Origin: Clostridium sp. JN-1
Lineage (GTDB): Bacteria > Bacillota > Clostridia > Clostridiales > Clostridiaceae
NCBI RefSeq assembly: GCF_003718715.1
Contig: NZ_CP033465.1
Span: forward strand, 124,001-188,000
Length of the DNA: 64,000 nucleotides
Direction: 5' to 3'
The position numbers and the translations under genes were made by a program. The first letter of the stretch is position 1. Each line of letters begins with the position of its first letter. Shown here piece after piece: positions 55,422 through 64,000 of this stretch. The notes under the pieces were generated by a model. That model searched no databases, was not told where the DNA came from, and saw only the letters and a list, made by a program, of their open reading frames with translations.

Positions 55422-55465
55422 AACCTTGCATTAACCTTGCCGCAACCTTGCATTAATCTTGCATT
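55422..55465 (-). promoter_or_regulatory. Four 11-bp direct repeats, probable response-regulator operator
   Basis: AAYCTTGC occurs at 55422, 55433, 55444 and 55455, exactly 11 bp apart (GCAAGGTT or GCAAGATT on the minus strand). An extended -10-like TG-A-TAGACT follows downstream in the minus direction. OmpR-type regulators commonly bind such helical-phase repeats in the -35 area. Confidence 0.7.
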
Positions 55466-55477
55466 TTCACAAAAGAG

Positions 55478-55500
55478 AAAAACCCTGCGTGTGAGCAGGG
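55478..55500 (-). terminator. Terminator of the two-component operon
   Basis: On the minus strand CCCTGC (55500-55495) pairs with GCAGGG (55488-55483), then TTTTT. It separates the histidine kinase gene from the ABC operon. Confidence 0.85.
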
Positions 55501-55506
55501 ATTCTC

Positions 55507-56439
55507 TCAACTGGCTAACGGCAATCGAATAGTAAAGGCAGTATATTTATTCAGTTCGCTTTCGACAGCAATCCTGCCGCCCATTTTTTCAACCATCTGG
55601 CGTACAATGGACAGACCAAGACCGCTGCCTTTTTCTAACCGTGCCTTATCACATTTATATAGCCTTTCAAAAATATGCTGTAAATCCTCTTTTTCAATTC
55701 CTACACCATTATCGACCACACAGATTTCAATTTCACTGGATTTTTTGAAAACAGTAATATCAATTCGAGTAGCTCCGCTATGGGCAATTACATTCTGCAC
55801 AAGGTTATTGATAACGCGGGAATAGCCATCCAAGTCTACCTTTGCCATCAAACGCTGTTCCGGGATTTCAATTTCATATTCTAGTGCTTTTTCTTCAAAA
55901 ATAGGTACCCAGTCTTTCAGAATATTTCGCGTCAGCTCTGCAATCTCTAAAGGTTCTATTAATAGGGTAAGTTCATTAGAATTTAGCTTGAACCAATCAA
56001 ATAGTACATCAATGTAATCTTTCAGATCGTGCGCCTTATGTCGGGCGGTTTCCACATAATTGTCACGTTCTTTTCCGGTGACAATTCCTTTATGGGCTGC
56101 GTCCAGATATCCAATCAGGGTTGTAAGGGGTGTTCGAACATCATGGGAAAGGCTGGTCATAAGCTGTCGGTTAGTTTCATCGGCTTTTCGCAGACGTAGA
56201 AGCTGTTCTTCATAGGCGTAGACAATTTCATTCATTTTGTAGGACAGTGGAGCCACAAGGTCATTTTCTGAAGCAAGGATTTTACGGTTCCCGTTTCCAG
56301 CTTGAATATCGTCCAAGGCTTCACCCATATCCTGCAGCTGTTTTTTCACACGGTGCAGCTTTTCAAGTAAAGCTATCGTTGTTATAGTGGAAATCAAAGT
56401 AAATCCTATTAGGAGCAGAATCAAACTATTTGAAACCAT
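55507..56439 (-). CDS. Sensor histidine kinase of the ABC module
   Basis: 310 aa. One N-terminal membrane helix (about 4-26) and almost no external domain, so it may sense within the membrane or through the transporter. The H-box is SLSHDVRTPLTTL (His99), with a HATPase_c domain (VVDNGVGIE and GSGLGLSIV). It lies 3 nt after the response regulator gene. GC content and codon use match the ABC genes rather than the chromosome. Confidence 0.92.
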   Translation of the reverse strand: MVSNSLILLLIGFTLISTITTIALLEKLHRVKKQLQDMGEALDDIQAGNGNRKILASENDLVAPLSYKMNEIVYAYEEQLLRLRKADETNRQLMTSLSHDVRTPLTTLIGYLDAAHKGIVTGKERDNYVETARHKAHDLKDYIDVLFDWFKLNSNELTLLIEPLEIAELTRNILKDWVPIFEEKALEYEIEIPEQRLMAKVDLDGYSRVINNLVQNVIAHSGATRIDITVFKKSSEIEICVVDNGVGIEKEDLQHIFERLYKCDKARLEKGSGLGLSIVRQMVEKMGGRIAVESELNKYTAFTIRLPLAS

Positions 56440-56442
56440 ACG

Positions 56443-57144
56443 CTACACCTCCTTGCTGAAGCGGTATCCAATTCCTTTTACTGTCTGAATAAATTTGGGT
56501 GAACTGGAATCTGGCTCAATTTTCTTACGAAGCCTGCTGATGATTGCCATAATATTGCTGTCATCATAGACATAAGGTTCTCCCCAGACTTTTTCATAAA
56601 TTTGTTGCTTCGTCAAAATCTTCCCCTGATTTTTGGCACAGTAGAGAAGCAGGTCAAATTCTTTTGGGGGCAATTCAAAAGTTCCATTGTCCGTGATAAC
56701 GCTTCGGTTGTCTACATCTATGGTAAGACCGTTATATACGAGATGATAAGGTTCCTCAACGCTTTGGTTAAAACGGGTATAACGCCGGATTAGGGAAATG
56801 ACACGAGCAATCAGTTCGCCCATATCAAAAGGTTTCGTTAGATAATCGTCCGCACCGGAGCGAAGTCCCAGAACTTTCGAGGTGTTATCATTTTTCGAAG
56901 TAAGCATAAAGATTGGAATACTGCTTTCTTTCCGTATCTTTTCCAGCGTTTCAAAGCCGTCAATTCCTGGCATCATCACATCTAATATAATAAGTTGGTA
57001 TTCTTTTTTCTTTAACATGGACAGACCAGTTGCACCGGAATAGCAAAAGTCAGCCTCTATTTCTTCATCTGATACGCTTCGTTGAATTAAAACACATAAT
57101 TCTTTATCGTCATCTATAATCAAAATTCTATTATTCAAGTTCAT
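56443..57144 (-). CDS. OmpR/PhoB-family response regulator of the ABC module
   Basis: 233 aa. The receiver domain holds the acidic cluster IDDDKEL and the phospho-acceptor Asp55 in LIILDVMMPG, with Lys in TKPFDMGELIARV. The C-terminal winged helix is standard (LPPKEFDLLLYCAKNQGKILTKQQIYEKVWG). It is the likely activator at the four-repeat operator. AAAGG precedes the ATG. Confidence 0.94.
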   Translation of the reverse strand: MNLNNRILIIDDDKELCVLIQRSVSDEEIEADFCYSGATGLSMLKKKEYQLIILDVMMPGIDGFETLEKIRKESSIPIFMLTSKNDNTSKVLGLRSGADDYLTKPFDMGELIARVISLIRRYTRFNQSVEEPYHLVYNGLTIDVDNRSVITDNGTFELPPKEFDLLLYCAKNQGKILTKQQIYEKVWGEPYVYDDSNIMAIISRLRKKIEPDSSSPKFIQTVKGIGYRFSKEV

Positions 57145-57170
57145 AACACCATACCTTTCTTACTATTTTT

Positions 57171-57199
57171 ATTATATTTCGAAATTATGAAATAGACAA
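57171..57199 (-). promoter_or_regulatory. Promoter of the two-component operon
   Basis: Minus strand: TTGTCT (57199-57194), 17 nt, TATAAT (57176-57171). No repeats like those before the ABC genes are seen here. The remaining 57200-57423 shows no gene. Confidence 0.7.
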
Positions 57200-57423
57200 G
57201 GAAGAAATTATGAACTATTTAGTGATGTGTTGTGGAAGCTTTGCACTGGTGATTTGGAGACTTAGAAAGGAAACTGCAAGCTAATTAAGGACAGATTAAA
57301 ATAAGGGGGCAAAGGAAAAAAATTATATGCGTTTGCACTAAATAATTGTCCAATAAGTCTTTAATATATACTTATTGTTTGCTAAAATATATTTGTTTAA
57401 TTTATGTGTAAAGAGGTGATGAT

Positions 57424-58041
57424 ATGAGTAAATTATATTTTAGATATGGTGCTATGAACTGCGGTAAATCCACTAATTTACTTCAGGTTGCTCATAATTA
57501 TAAGGAAAGAGGCATGAAGGTAATTATAATGAAACCTAAAACTGATACAAAAGGTGGAGACAAAATAGTTTCAAGATTAGGATTAGCTAATAGTGTAGAT
57601 ATGCTTGTTGAAAATACTGAAGATATTTATGACAAAGTGGAAAAGTGGATTTGTAAAAATGGAAGCATTGATTGTATTTTAGTAGATGAAGTTCAATTTT
57701 TTAAGAAGGAGCAAATTGATCAGCTGTTTAAGGTAGCTGTCATTAAGGATATACCAACAATATGTTATGGGCTTAGGACAGATTTTCAGATGAATGGTTT
57801 TGAGGGAAGTGAAAGACTGTTACTTATAGCTCATAGTATAGAGGAGCTTAAAACAATATGCAAGTGCGGCAAGAAGGCACTGGTTAATGGCAGAAAGATA
57901 AATGGAAAATTTGTGTTTGAAGGAGAACAAATAGCCGTAGATAATGAAAATTATGTTGAATATGAATCACTGTGTCCTAAATGTTATTTTGAATATAAGG
58001 CTCAATATGAGTCTCAAAAGAAAGCTAAGGTGATTGAATGA
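57424..58041 (+). CDS. tdk: Thymidine kinase
   Basis: 205 aa. P-loop GAMNCGKST at residues 9-17; VDEVQFF carries the catalytic region; a four-Cys zinc site is formed by CKCGKKA and CPKCYF. It phosphorylates thymidine in salvage. AGAGGTGATGAT precedes the start. It overlaps the next gene by 4 nt (ATGA), making an operon with yqhQ and prmC. Confidence 0.96.
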   Translation: MSKLYFRYGAMNCGKSTNLLQVAHNYKERGMKVIIMKPKTDTKGGDKIVSRLGLANSVDMLVENTEDIYDKVEKWICKNGSIDCILVDEVQFFKKEQIDQLFKVAVIKDIPTICYGLRTDFQMNGFEGSERLLLIAHSIEELKTICKCGKKALVNGRKINGKFVFEGEQIAVDNENYVEYESLCPKCYFEYKAQYESQKKAKVIE

Positions 58042-58982
58042 GTAGAAAAACTTCAGTTGGCGGTCAAGCAGTAATTGAAGGTGTAATGATGAGGGGTATG
58101 AGTGGAATAGCAGTTGCTGTAAGAAAAGTAGATGGAGAAATAGAGATAAAAAAACAGCCGAGTATTCCATGGATAAAAAAGAATAAGTTTCTTAGTTTAC
58201 CTATAATAAGAGGTTTTGTATCTTTGATAGAGTCACTTGTTATAGGCATAAATACTTTGAATTATTCAGCTTCGTTCTTTGAGGAAGATGATGAAGAACC
58301 AAGTAAATTTGAAATATGGTTTAAAAATACATTTGGAGATAAAAGCGATAGTGTAATTATGGGAGTAATGATTCTAATATCTTTGGCTGCAGCTGTCTCT
58401 ATATTTTTTATATTTCCAACATTCGCAGCTGACATTTTTAAAAAAGTACATGTTTATAATCCTATTTCCCTTAATATAATAGAAGGAATTATTAGAGTAA
58501 TTATATTCATAATATATATTTACTTAATAGGTAAAATGAAGGATATAAATAGAATCTTTGAGTATCATGGAGCTGAACATAAGACTATATTTTGTTATGA
58601 AAATGAAGAAGAACTTATTCCGAAAAATGCAAAAAAGTTTGAGAGATTTCATCCAAGGTGCGGAACTAATTTTTTATTTTTGGTTATGATAGTAAGTATA
58701 ATATTGTTTTCCTTAACGGGGTGGAGTTCACTTTGGCAGAGAATACTTTATAGATTACTGCTTTTACCTGTGGTTTCAGGAGTAACTTATGAAATAATAA
58801 AATGGATGGCAAAAAGTGATAGTTTTTTATCTCATATAACTTCTTATCCTGGACTAATGCTTCAAAGACTTACAACAAGGGAACCAGATTTATCTCAACT
58901 TGAAGTTGCAATAGCAGCTTTAAAAGCTGCAGAAGGAATAGAAGATGATTTAGAAAAAAAGACTGGAGAAAATTATGAATAA
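58038..58982 (+). CDS. yqhQ: DUF1385 membrane protein (YqhQ)
   Basis: 314 aa. The N-terminal SVGGQAVIEGVMMRG is the DUF1385 hallmark; EYHGAEHKTIFCYEN and FHPRCGTNFLFLV are further family motifs. Four or five hydrophobic helices place it in the membrane. Function unknown. It overlaps tdk and prmC at both ends, so it is in a translationally coupled operon. Confidence 0.93.
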   Translation: MSRKTSVGGQAVIEGVMMRGMSGIAVAVRKVDGEIEIKKQPSIPWIKKNKFLSLPIIRGFVSLIESLVIGINTLNYSASFFEEDDEEPSKFEIWFKNTFGDKSDSVIMGVMILISLAAAVSIFFIFPTFAADIFKKVHVYNPISLNIIEGIIRVIIFIIYIYLIGKMKDINRIFEYHGAEHKTIFCYENEEELIPKNAKKFERFHPRCGTNFLFLVMIVSIILFSLTGWSSLWQRILYRLLLLPVVSGVTYEIIKWMAKSDSFLSHITSYPGLMLQRLTTREPDLSQLEVAIAALKAAEGIEDDLEKKTGENYE

Positions 58983-59850
58983 GGAAACAATTACTATAGC
59001 AGAATTATTAAAGTATGGTTATGAGACTTTGAAAAAGAGTAAAATTGATACATATTCTTTAGATACGGAACTTTTACTTGGAAAGGTTTTAAATAAGGAT
59101 AGGCTCTTTATATTATTAAATAGAAGTTATAAAGTTGACTATAATACTGCTAAAGAATATTTTAAGCTTATAAATATTAGAAAAGAAAAGATGCCTGTTA
59201 AGTATATACTTGGCAGATGTGAATTTATGGGACTTGATTTTTATATAAGAGAAGGAGTTTTAATTCCAAGACCCGATACAGAAACTTTAGTTGAGTATGC
59301 GATAAAAGAAATAAAAGAGAATAATTTTAAAAATATATGTGATGTGTGCTGTGGAAGTGGTATAATTGGCATATCTATTGGCAAATTTATAAATGATGTG
59401 CATGTTATATGTACTGATATATCAGATATTGCCTATGAAGTTGCGACAAAGAATATTGAATTATTTAATCTTGAACACAAAGCAGCTGTAGAAAAGGGGG
59501 ATTTACTTGAAAACTTCATAGAACAAAATGATAAACTTGATTTGATAGTTTCAAATCCACCATATATAAAGACAGATGTTATACCTAGTCTCATGAAGGA
59601 TGTAAGAGAATACGAACCTTATAATGCCCTTTGTGGTGGAAATGATGGTCTCGATTTTTATAGAAAAATAACAGCACAAAGTACCAAAATCTTAAATGAT
59701 TCTGGGATGCTTATATATGAAATAGGATATGATCAAAGATTAGATGTTCAAGATATACTTATAAAAAATGGATTTAAAAATGTGAAATGCATAAAAGACC
59801 TGGCAGGTAAAGATAGAGTAATAAGTGCTCAATATATAGGAGCAAATTAA
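58975..59850 (+). CDS. prmC: Peptide chain release factor N5-glutamine methyltransferase
   Basis: 291 aa. The SAM-binding motif is CDVCCGSGIIGISIG and the catalytic NPPY is at residues 194-197. It methylates the glutamine of the GGQ motif in release factors, including PrfA encoded just downstream. The start overlaps yqhQ by 8 nt. Confidence 0.96.
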   Translation: MNKETITIAELLKYGYETLKKSKIDTYSLDTELLLGKVLNKDRLFILLNRSYKVDYNTAKEYFKLINIRKEKMPVKYILGRCEFMGLDFYIREGVLIPRPDTETLVEYAIKEIKENNFKNICDVCCGSGIIGISIGKFINDVHVICTDISDIAYEVATKNIELFNLEHKAAVEKGDLLENFIEQNDKLDLIVSNPPYIKTDVIPSLMKDVREYEPYNALCGGNDGLDFYRKITAQSTKILNDSGMLIYEIGYDQRLDVQDILIKNGFKNVKCIKDLAGKDRVISAQYIGAN

Positions 59851-59948
59851 AGTTTTAAAGTGTAAATATATAGTAAATTGTTTGTTTCTTAAAAGTATTA
59901 TGATATAATTATCTATTGTGAATATATTGATACGGAGTGATAAATAGT

Positions 59949-61022
59949 ATGTTAGAAAGACTTAATTTTATAGAAAACAAGTATGAAGAATTATCTGTAA
60001 AAATAAGTGATCCTGCAGTGATAGCAGATCAAAAAGAATGGCAAAAGTTATGCAAAGAACATGCTGAAATGGAAGTAATTGTGACTGAGTTTAGAGCATA
60101 TAAAAAAGCACAGCAGGATTTAGAAGCAGATAAAGAAATGTTAAGAGATGACATAGATAGAGAACTAAGAGAAATGTGTCAAGAAGAGATAAAAGAGCTT
60201 GAAAGTACAATTGCAGAAAAAGAAGATTCACTTAAGATATTATTGCTGCCTAAAGACCCTAATGATGATAAAAATGTTTTTGTTGAAATAAGAGCAGGTG
60301 CAGGCGGCGAAGAAGCAGCTTTGTTTGCAGCAAATCTTACTAGAATGTACACAAGATATGCTGAACGTAAAGGGTTCAAGATAGAAACTATAAGCATAAA
60401 TGCAACTGATCTTGGAGGGTTTAAGGAAATTGTATTCATGATAAAAGGAGACGGAGCTTATAGCAGATTAAAGTATGAAAGTGGAGTACATAGGGTTCAA
60501 AGAGTTCCAGATACTGAATCAAGCGGACGAATTCATACATCAACTGCTACAGTAGCAGTTTTGCCAGAAGTTGATGATGTAGATATAGAAGTGAGTCCAA
60601 ATGATGTAAGAATAGATGTATTTAGAGCATCGGGACATGGTGGACAATGTGTTAATACAACTGACTCAGCTGTAAGAATTACGCACCTAGCTACAGGTAT
60701 AGTTGTATCTTGTCAGGATGAAAAATCCCAACTTAAAAATAAAGAAAAAGCTATGAAAGTTCTTAAATCAAGATTATATGAAAAAGCAGAAGCTGAAAGA
60801 AGTGCAAGTATAGCACAAGATAGAAAAAGTCAAGTTGGAACTGGAGATAGAAGTGAAAGAATAAGAACTTACAATTATCCTCAGGGAAGAATAACAGATC
60901 ATAGAATAGGATTAACACTGTATAAGTTAGATTCATTTTTAGATGGTGATATAGATGAGGTAATAGATGCACTTATCACTACAGATCAAGCAGAAAAAAT
61001 GAAAAATATAGGTAGTGAATAA
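59949..61022 (+). CDS. prfA: Peptide chain release factor 1
   Basis: 357 aa. The GGQ motif is at residues 231-233 in [16 protein letters not shown]; the codon-recognition PxT is Pro187-Asp188-Thr189, consistent with RF1 (UAA and UAG). ATG 59949 follows GGAGTG by 9 nt; an in-frame GTG at 59937 overlaps that site. Cysteine follows GGQ instead of the usual His, as also seen in other clostridia. Confidence 0.97.
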   Translation: MLERLNFIENKYEELSVKISDPAVIADQKEWQKLCKEHAEMEVIVTEFRAYKKAQQDLEADKEMLRDDIDRELREMCQEEIKELESTIAEKEDSLKILLLPKDPNDDKNVFVEIRAGAGGEEAALFAANLTRMYTRYAERKGFKIETISINATDLGGFKEIVFMIKGDGAYSRLKYESGVHRVQRVPDTESSGRIHTSTATVAVLPEVDDVDIEVSPNDVRIDVFRASGHGGQCVNTTDSAVRITHLATGIVVSCQDEKSQLKNKEKAMKVLKSRLYEKAEAERSASIAQDRKSQVGTGDRSERIRTYNYPQGRITDHRIGLTLYKLDSFLDGDIDEVIDALITTDQAEKMKNIGSE

Positions 61023-61064
61023 TTATTTAACCTTTATATATTAGAATAAGAAAAGGAGGAAATC

Positions 61065-61672
61065 ATGGATATAAATAAAGCTATCAAGAAACAAAAAAAA
61101 TCGTATGAGAGATTTATGATATCTATGTGTTTAATTTTTTTTTTATTTTACCTGCTGTCTTTATAATATCTAAAAAGTTTTATATCTTTTATATAATATA
61201 TCTAGCAGTTTTAGAAATAATGATACTTTTATATATAATTATAAGAACTAGTAAAGAAGCACTAAAATATAGGTATGATGGATATAAGCTAAAAGTTATA
61301 CTTGGTATAACTTCAAAGACTATAAATATAATTTGTGACAAAGTTGTATTTGTACATGTAGAAAATGATACATCGCAGGACAAAAATGATTTTAAAATAA
61401 TTTTAATTGCTTCATCTAAATTTAGAAGTGATAGAATGTTAGTTATTAACAGGAAGTTTTTGAAAAATCATGCTTATTTAGCTCAACAGTATTATAAAAT
61501 TAAAACACAATTTCCCGAAAACAGTTATTACTATACTATTATAAAAAGAGGAGGATTAAAAAAGTATCCTCTTTTAGATCTTATTTATAGATCATGTGTT
61601 TATGCTGCTTTTAGTGAAGAATCGATAGATACAATAAAATATTATCGTGATAATTCCCAAAGTCGCAACTAA
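61065..61672 (+). pseudogene. Membrane protein gene frameshifted in a T10 tract
   Basis: AAAGGAGGAAATC precedes ATG 61065, a very good start. That frame (MDINKAIKKQKKSYERFMIS...) enters a run of ten T (61135-61144) and stops at 61164-61166. The -1 frame stays open from before the T-run to 61672 (ILPAVFIISKK...). One extra T, or slippage, would fuse them into a ~203-aa protein with two N-terminal helices and a soluble domain (CDKVVFVHVENDTSQ). The downstream part also has no good ribosome site of its own. It could be a sequencing error, a real mutation, or a slippage-regulated gene. Protein family not recognised. Confidence 0.65.
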
Positions 61673-61745
61673 ATGTCATATATTATAATCTACGGAAATA
61701 CATATGTTATATGGGTTTGTACAGTAATTATAATAAGGTGGTTTT

Positions 61746-62468
61746 TTGGAGAAGAATATTGGAAGTATAGTACTTATAGGTAGTATGGTTTCTTTAGTTG
61801 GTACAATGGTTGGAGCTTCTTTGGGTGTTATAATAAAGGAACCTTCAAAAAAGATGCTTGGTACCATTATTGGTTTTGCAGCTGGACTTATGATGTCGGT
61901 AGTAGTTTTTGATTTGATACCAGAAGCTTTAACTAAGTGGAATTTTGTTCAGACATTAGCTTGTTGTATTTTTGGCATTGTAATTATTATAATAATTGAC
62001 AGTAAAGTGAATATGGATAATGTAAATACACATGTTAAAGTTGCATTTATGGCTGGATTAGGTCTTATGATTCATAATCTGCCAGAAGGTATGATAATGG
62101 GATGTGGATTTGCAGCTGGAGGAAGTCTTGGAATAAGGATGAGCCTTATAATTGCGATACATGATATCCCAGAGGGTATTGCTGTAGCTGCACCACTTAT
62201 TGCATCTAGAGTAAAGGCACCAAAAGTATTATTATATGCATTTATAACAGCTTTTCCAACTGCTATAGGGGCATGCATTGGAGCGTACATAGCTAATATA
62301 TCACTAAATGTATTAGGAGCATGTTTGTCCTTAGCATCGGGTATAATGCTTTATGTAGTATGTTGTGAGATGATTCCGGAATCATCAAGATTGTGGAATG
62401 GAAGGACAAGTACCATAGGAACATTGACTGGAATTATAGTAGGACTTATAATAGTTAAAATGTTTTAA
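61746..62468 (+). CDS. ZIP family metal transporter
   Basis: 240 aa with about eight membrane helices. The metal-binding motifs HNLPEGM and HDIPEGI, in helices 4 and 5, are those of ZIP zinc/iron permeases, subgroup ZupT/GufA-like. TTG 61746 is read from AAGGTGG a few bases upstream. Metal ion not determinable. A perfect terminator follows. Confidence 0.92.
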   Translation: MEKNIGSIVLIGSMVSLVGTMVGASLGVIIKEPSKKMLGTIIGFAAGLMMSVVVFDLIPEALTKWNFVQTLACCIFGIVIIIIIDSKVNMDNVNTHVKVAFMAGLGLMIHNLPEGMIMGCGFAAGGSLGIRMSLIIAIHDIPEGIAVAAPLIASRVKAPKVLLYAFITAFPTAIGACIGAYIANISLNVLGACLSLASGIMLYVVCCEMIPESSRLWNGRTSTIGTLTGIIVGLIIVKMF

Positions 62469-62471
62469 TAT

Positions 62472-62503
62472 ACCCATTGTGATGAATATCACAATGGGTT
62501 ATT
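62472..62503 (+). terminator. Terminator of the ZIP gene
   Basis: ACCCATTGTGAT (62472-62483) pairs perfectly with ATCACAATGGGT (62488-62499) around GAAT, then TATTT. Confidence 0.85.
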
Positions 62504-62538
62504 TCAAATTCATATAAAATCAAAAGGTGGGGATAGTA

Positions 62539-63591
62539 ATGAACACAAAGATAATTATACTTGAGGAAGAAAAATTAGATAAAGGTGCAATAAAGGAAGC
62601 AGCAGGAGCTATAAGAGAAGGGAAACTCGTAATTTTTCCTACGGAAACTGTTTATGGTCTTGGAGCAAATGCACTGAATTCTAATGCAGTAAAAAAGATA
62701 TTTGAAGCAAAGGGCAGACCACAAGATAATCCACTTATAGTTCACATATCTGATTTTGATGAAATAAAGCCGTTAGTTAAACAAGTACCAGATGCTGCTA
62801 AAAAGTTAATGAATAAATTTTGGCCGGGACCAATGACTTTGATTTTACCAAAGGCTGATATAATACCAAATACTACAAGCGCATTTTTGCCAACTATTGG
62901 AATAAGAATGCCATCAAATATAATTGCAAGAGAATTAATAAGGGAAGCAGGAGTTCCTATAGCAGCGCCATCTGCAAACATATCTGGAAGACCAAGTCCA
63001 ACAGATGTTGAAAGATGTATAGAGGATATGGACGGCAAGGTTGATTACATACTTGGAGGAAGAATGTGTGATATAGGAGTAGAATCAACTATAATAGATT
63101 GTACGGTAGATCCTATATGTGTATTGAGACCCGGCGGAATAACTATTGAGATGCTGAGGAAGATAGACCCAAAAGCGTATATTGATCCAGCTATTATGAA
63201 AAAACCTGATAAGGATTTCAAGCCTAAAGCACCGGGAATGAAGTATAGACATTATGCTCCAAAGGCACATGTTAAAATTATTAATGGAGATTTGCAAAAA
63301 ACTATTGCAAAAATTAACGAAATGGTGCAAAATTATATAGATGAAAATAAAAAAGTAGGAATTATGGCTACTGATGAAACAAAATCATTATATATTAATG
63401 GATTAATTAAGTCCTTAGGAAGTAGAAAAAATATGATAAGTATATCTAAAAACTTATTTGAAACTTTGAGAAGTTTTGATGATGAAAAGGTGGATATAAT
63501 ATTATCTGAAGGTTTTGAAGAAAATGGTGTGGGTGTTGCCATAATGAATAGGCTAAAAAAGTCAGCAGGGTTTGATATAATTACAGTATAA
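62539..63591 (+). CDS. ywlC: L-threonylcarbamoyladenylate synthase (Sua5/YwlC)
   Basis: 350 aa. The YrdC/Sua5 domain has FPTETVYGLGANA, KGRPQDNPLIVH and APSANISGRPSPT; a C-terminal Sua5-specific domain occupies the last ~130 residues. It makes the intermediate for tRNA t6A37. ATG 62539 follows AAAGGTGGGG; the in-frame GTG at 62527 lies inside that site. Confidence 0.95.
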   Translation: MNTKIIILEEEKLDKGAIKEAAGAIREGKLVIFPTETVYGLGANALNSNAVKKIFEAKGRPQDNPLIVHISDFDEIKPLVKQVPDAAKKLMNKFWPGPMTLILPKADIIPNTTSAFLPTIGIRMPSNIIARELIREAGVPIAAPSANISGRPSPTDVERCIEDMDGKVDYILGGRMCDIGVESTIIDCTVDPICVLRPGGITIEMLRKIDPKAYIDPAIMKKPDKDFKPKAPGMKYRHYAPKAHVKIINGDLQKTIAKINEMVQNYIDENKKVGIMATDETKSLYINGLIKSLGSRKNMISISKNLFETLRSFDDEKVDIILSEGFEENGVGVAIMNRLKKSAGFDIITV

Positions 63592-63610
63592 TTTTAAAAG
63601 GAGGTATACG

Positions 63611-64000
63611 ATGAAAAATATACTATTTGTTTGTACAGGTAATACTTGTAGAAGTTGTATGGCAGAAGCTATATTTAACCATTTTTGTGATATAGGTGGA
63701 TTTACTGCTATTTCTGCTGGAGTATCCGTTATAAACGGTAGTAAGACCTCTAATAATGCTGCTAAAGTTATCAAACAAAGTCTAAATCAGGATATAAGTA
63801 ATAGGAAAGCAGTTAAGATTAATCAAAGTTTAATAGAAAACTCTGAAATTGTTCTTACCATGACATTATATATAAAGAATATATTACAGCAAAAGTTTGC
63901 TAAACTTAAGTACAAAATATTTACATTAAATGAATATGTTTCAATAGATAATGATATTATAGATCCATTTGGAAGTGATATAGAGACATATACTCAAACT
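63611..64000 (+). CDS. ywlE: Low-molecular-weight protein tyrosine/arginine phosphatase, 3' truncated by window edge
   Basis: 130 codons visible. The active-site loop C-X5-R is Cys8 to Arg14 (VCTGNTCRSCMAEA). The catalytic-acid segment DPFG is encoded near 63961. Start ATG 63611 follows AGGAGG by 6 nt. Order after sua5 is conserved in firmicutes. Whether it acts on phosphotyrosine or, like Bacillus YwlE, on phosphoarginine cannot be told. Confidence 0.92.
   Translation, partial: MKNILFVCTGNTCRSCMAEAIFNHFCDIGGFTAISAGVSVINGSKTSNNAAKVIKQSLNQDISNRKAVKINQSLIENSEIVLTMTLYIKNILQQKFAKLKYKIFTLNEYVSIDNDIIDPFGSDIETYTQT

Noticed and set aside
60507-60650. Altered specificity of RF1 (PDT and GGQC)
   Set aside because: Both variants keep the PxT and GGQ patterns and occur, as far as I recall, in other clostridial RF1 proteins.

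Overview
The window looks like chromosomal DNA of a low-GC, spore-forming, amino-acid-fermenting anaerobe of Clostridium sensu stricto. The evidence is strong AT bias (one native 60-base line counted at 17 G+C), a D-proline reductase operon, many sporulation and germination genes (yabG, veg, sipL, spoIIR, ypeB, gerK-type receptor, splB, CotS-family coat proteins), about ten TTG start codons, and a clostridial gene order around rho, rpmE, tdk, prmC and prfA. The species cannot be told from the sequence alone.

Layout. 0-2 kb: 3' part of a large SF1 helicase with a nuclease-like C-terminus, cut by the window edge. 2-13.3 kb: Stickland proline-reduction locus, with the sigma-54 activator prdR, a -24/-12 promoter preceded by tandem putative PrdR sites, then prdC, prdA, an 86-aa protein, prdB (selenoprotein with an in-frame UGA), prdD, prdE and prdF (proline racemase). 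Two TSUP-type membrane proteins follow; the second sits behind a T-box leader whose specifier reads as proline. 13.3-23 kb: DNA glycosylase, mannose-1-phosphate guanylyltransferase, L,D-transpeptidase, nucleoside-phosphorylase-like gene plus spore photoproduct lyase, DMT exporter, radical SAM protein, solute-binding lipoprotein. 23-30 kb: putative spore coat locus with two family-4 glycosyltransferases alternating with three CotS kinase-like proteins and one degenerate CotS relative. 30-43 kb: yabG, veg, sipL, cyanophycinase and cyanophycin synthetase, ispE, a tricistronic germinant receptor, spoIIR. 43-52.8 kb: lipid glycosyltransferase, ypeB, a palindrome-rich non-coding element, a PP-loop enzyme, a DUF1934 protein, pyrG, rho, rpmE, a rubrerythrin-like protein. 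52.9-57.2 kb: a visibly more GC-rich ABC transporter plus two-component module on the minus strand, probably acquired. 57.4-64 kb: tdk, yqhQ, prmC, prfA, a gene frameshifted in a T10 tract, a ZIP transporter, sua5 and the start of ywlE.

How the parts fit together. The prd genes reduce D-proline as an electron sink: PrdF makes the D-isomer, PrdA/PrdB catalyse reduction, PrdC probably delivers electrons, and PrdR with sigma-54 probably switches the operon on. The TSUP proteins may move proline or a product. Much of the rest serves the spore: coat glycosylation, coat morphogenesis (SipL, YabG), UV repair (SplB), forespore signalling (SpoIIR) and germination (GerK, YpeB). Points that deserve a second look are the PrdD/PrdE split at the PrdA self-cleavage site, the PrdR-site and sigma-54 architecture, the proline T-box before a TSUP gene, the CotS pseudokinase, the palindromic element at 45.7-46.1 kb, the four 11-bp operator repeats before the ABC genes, and the T10 frameshift at 61.1 kb.
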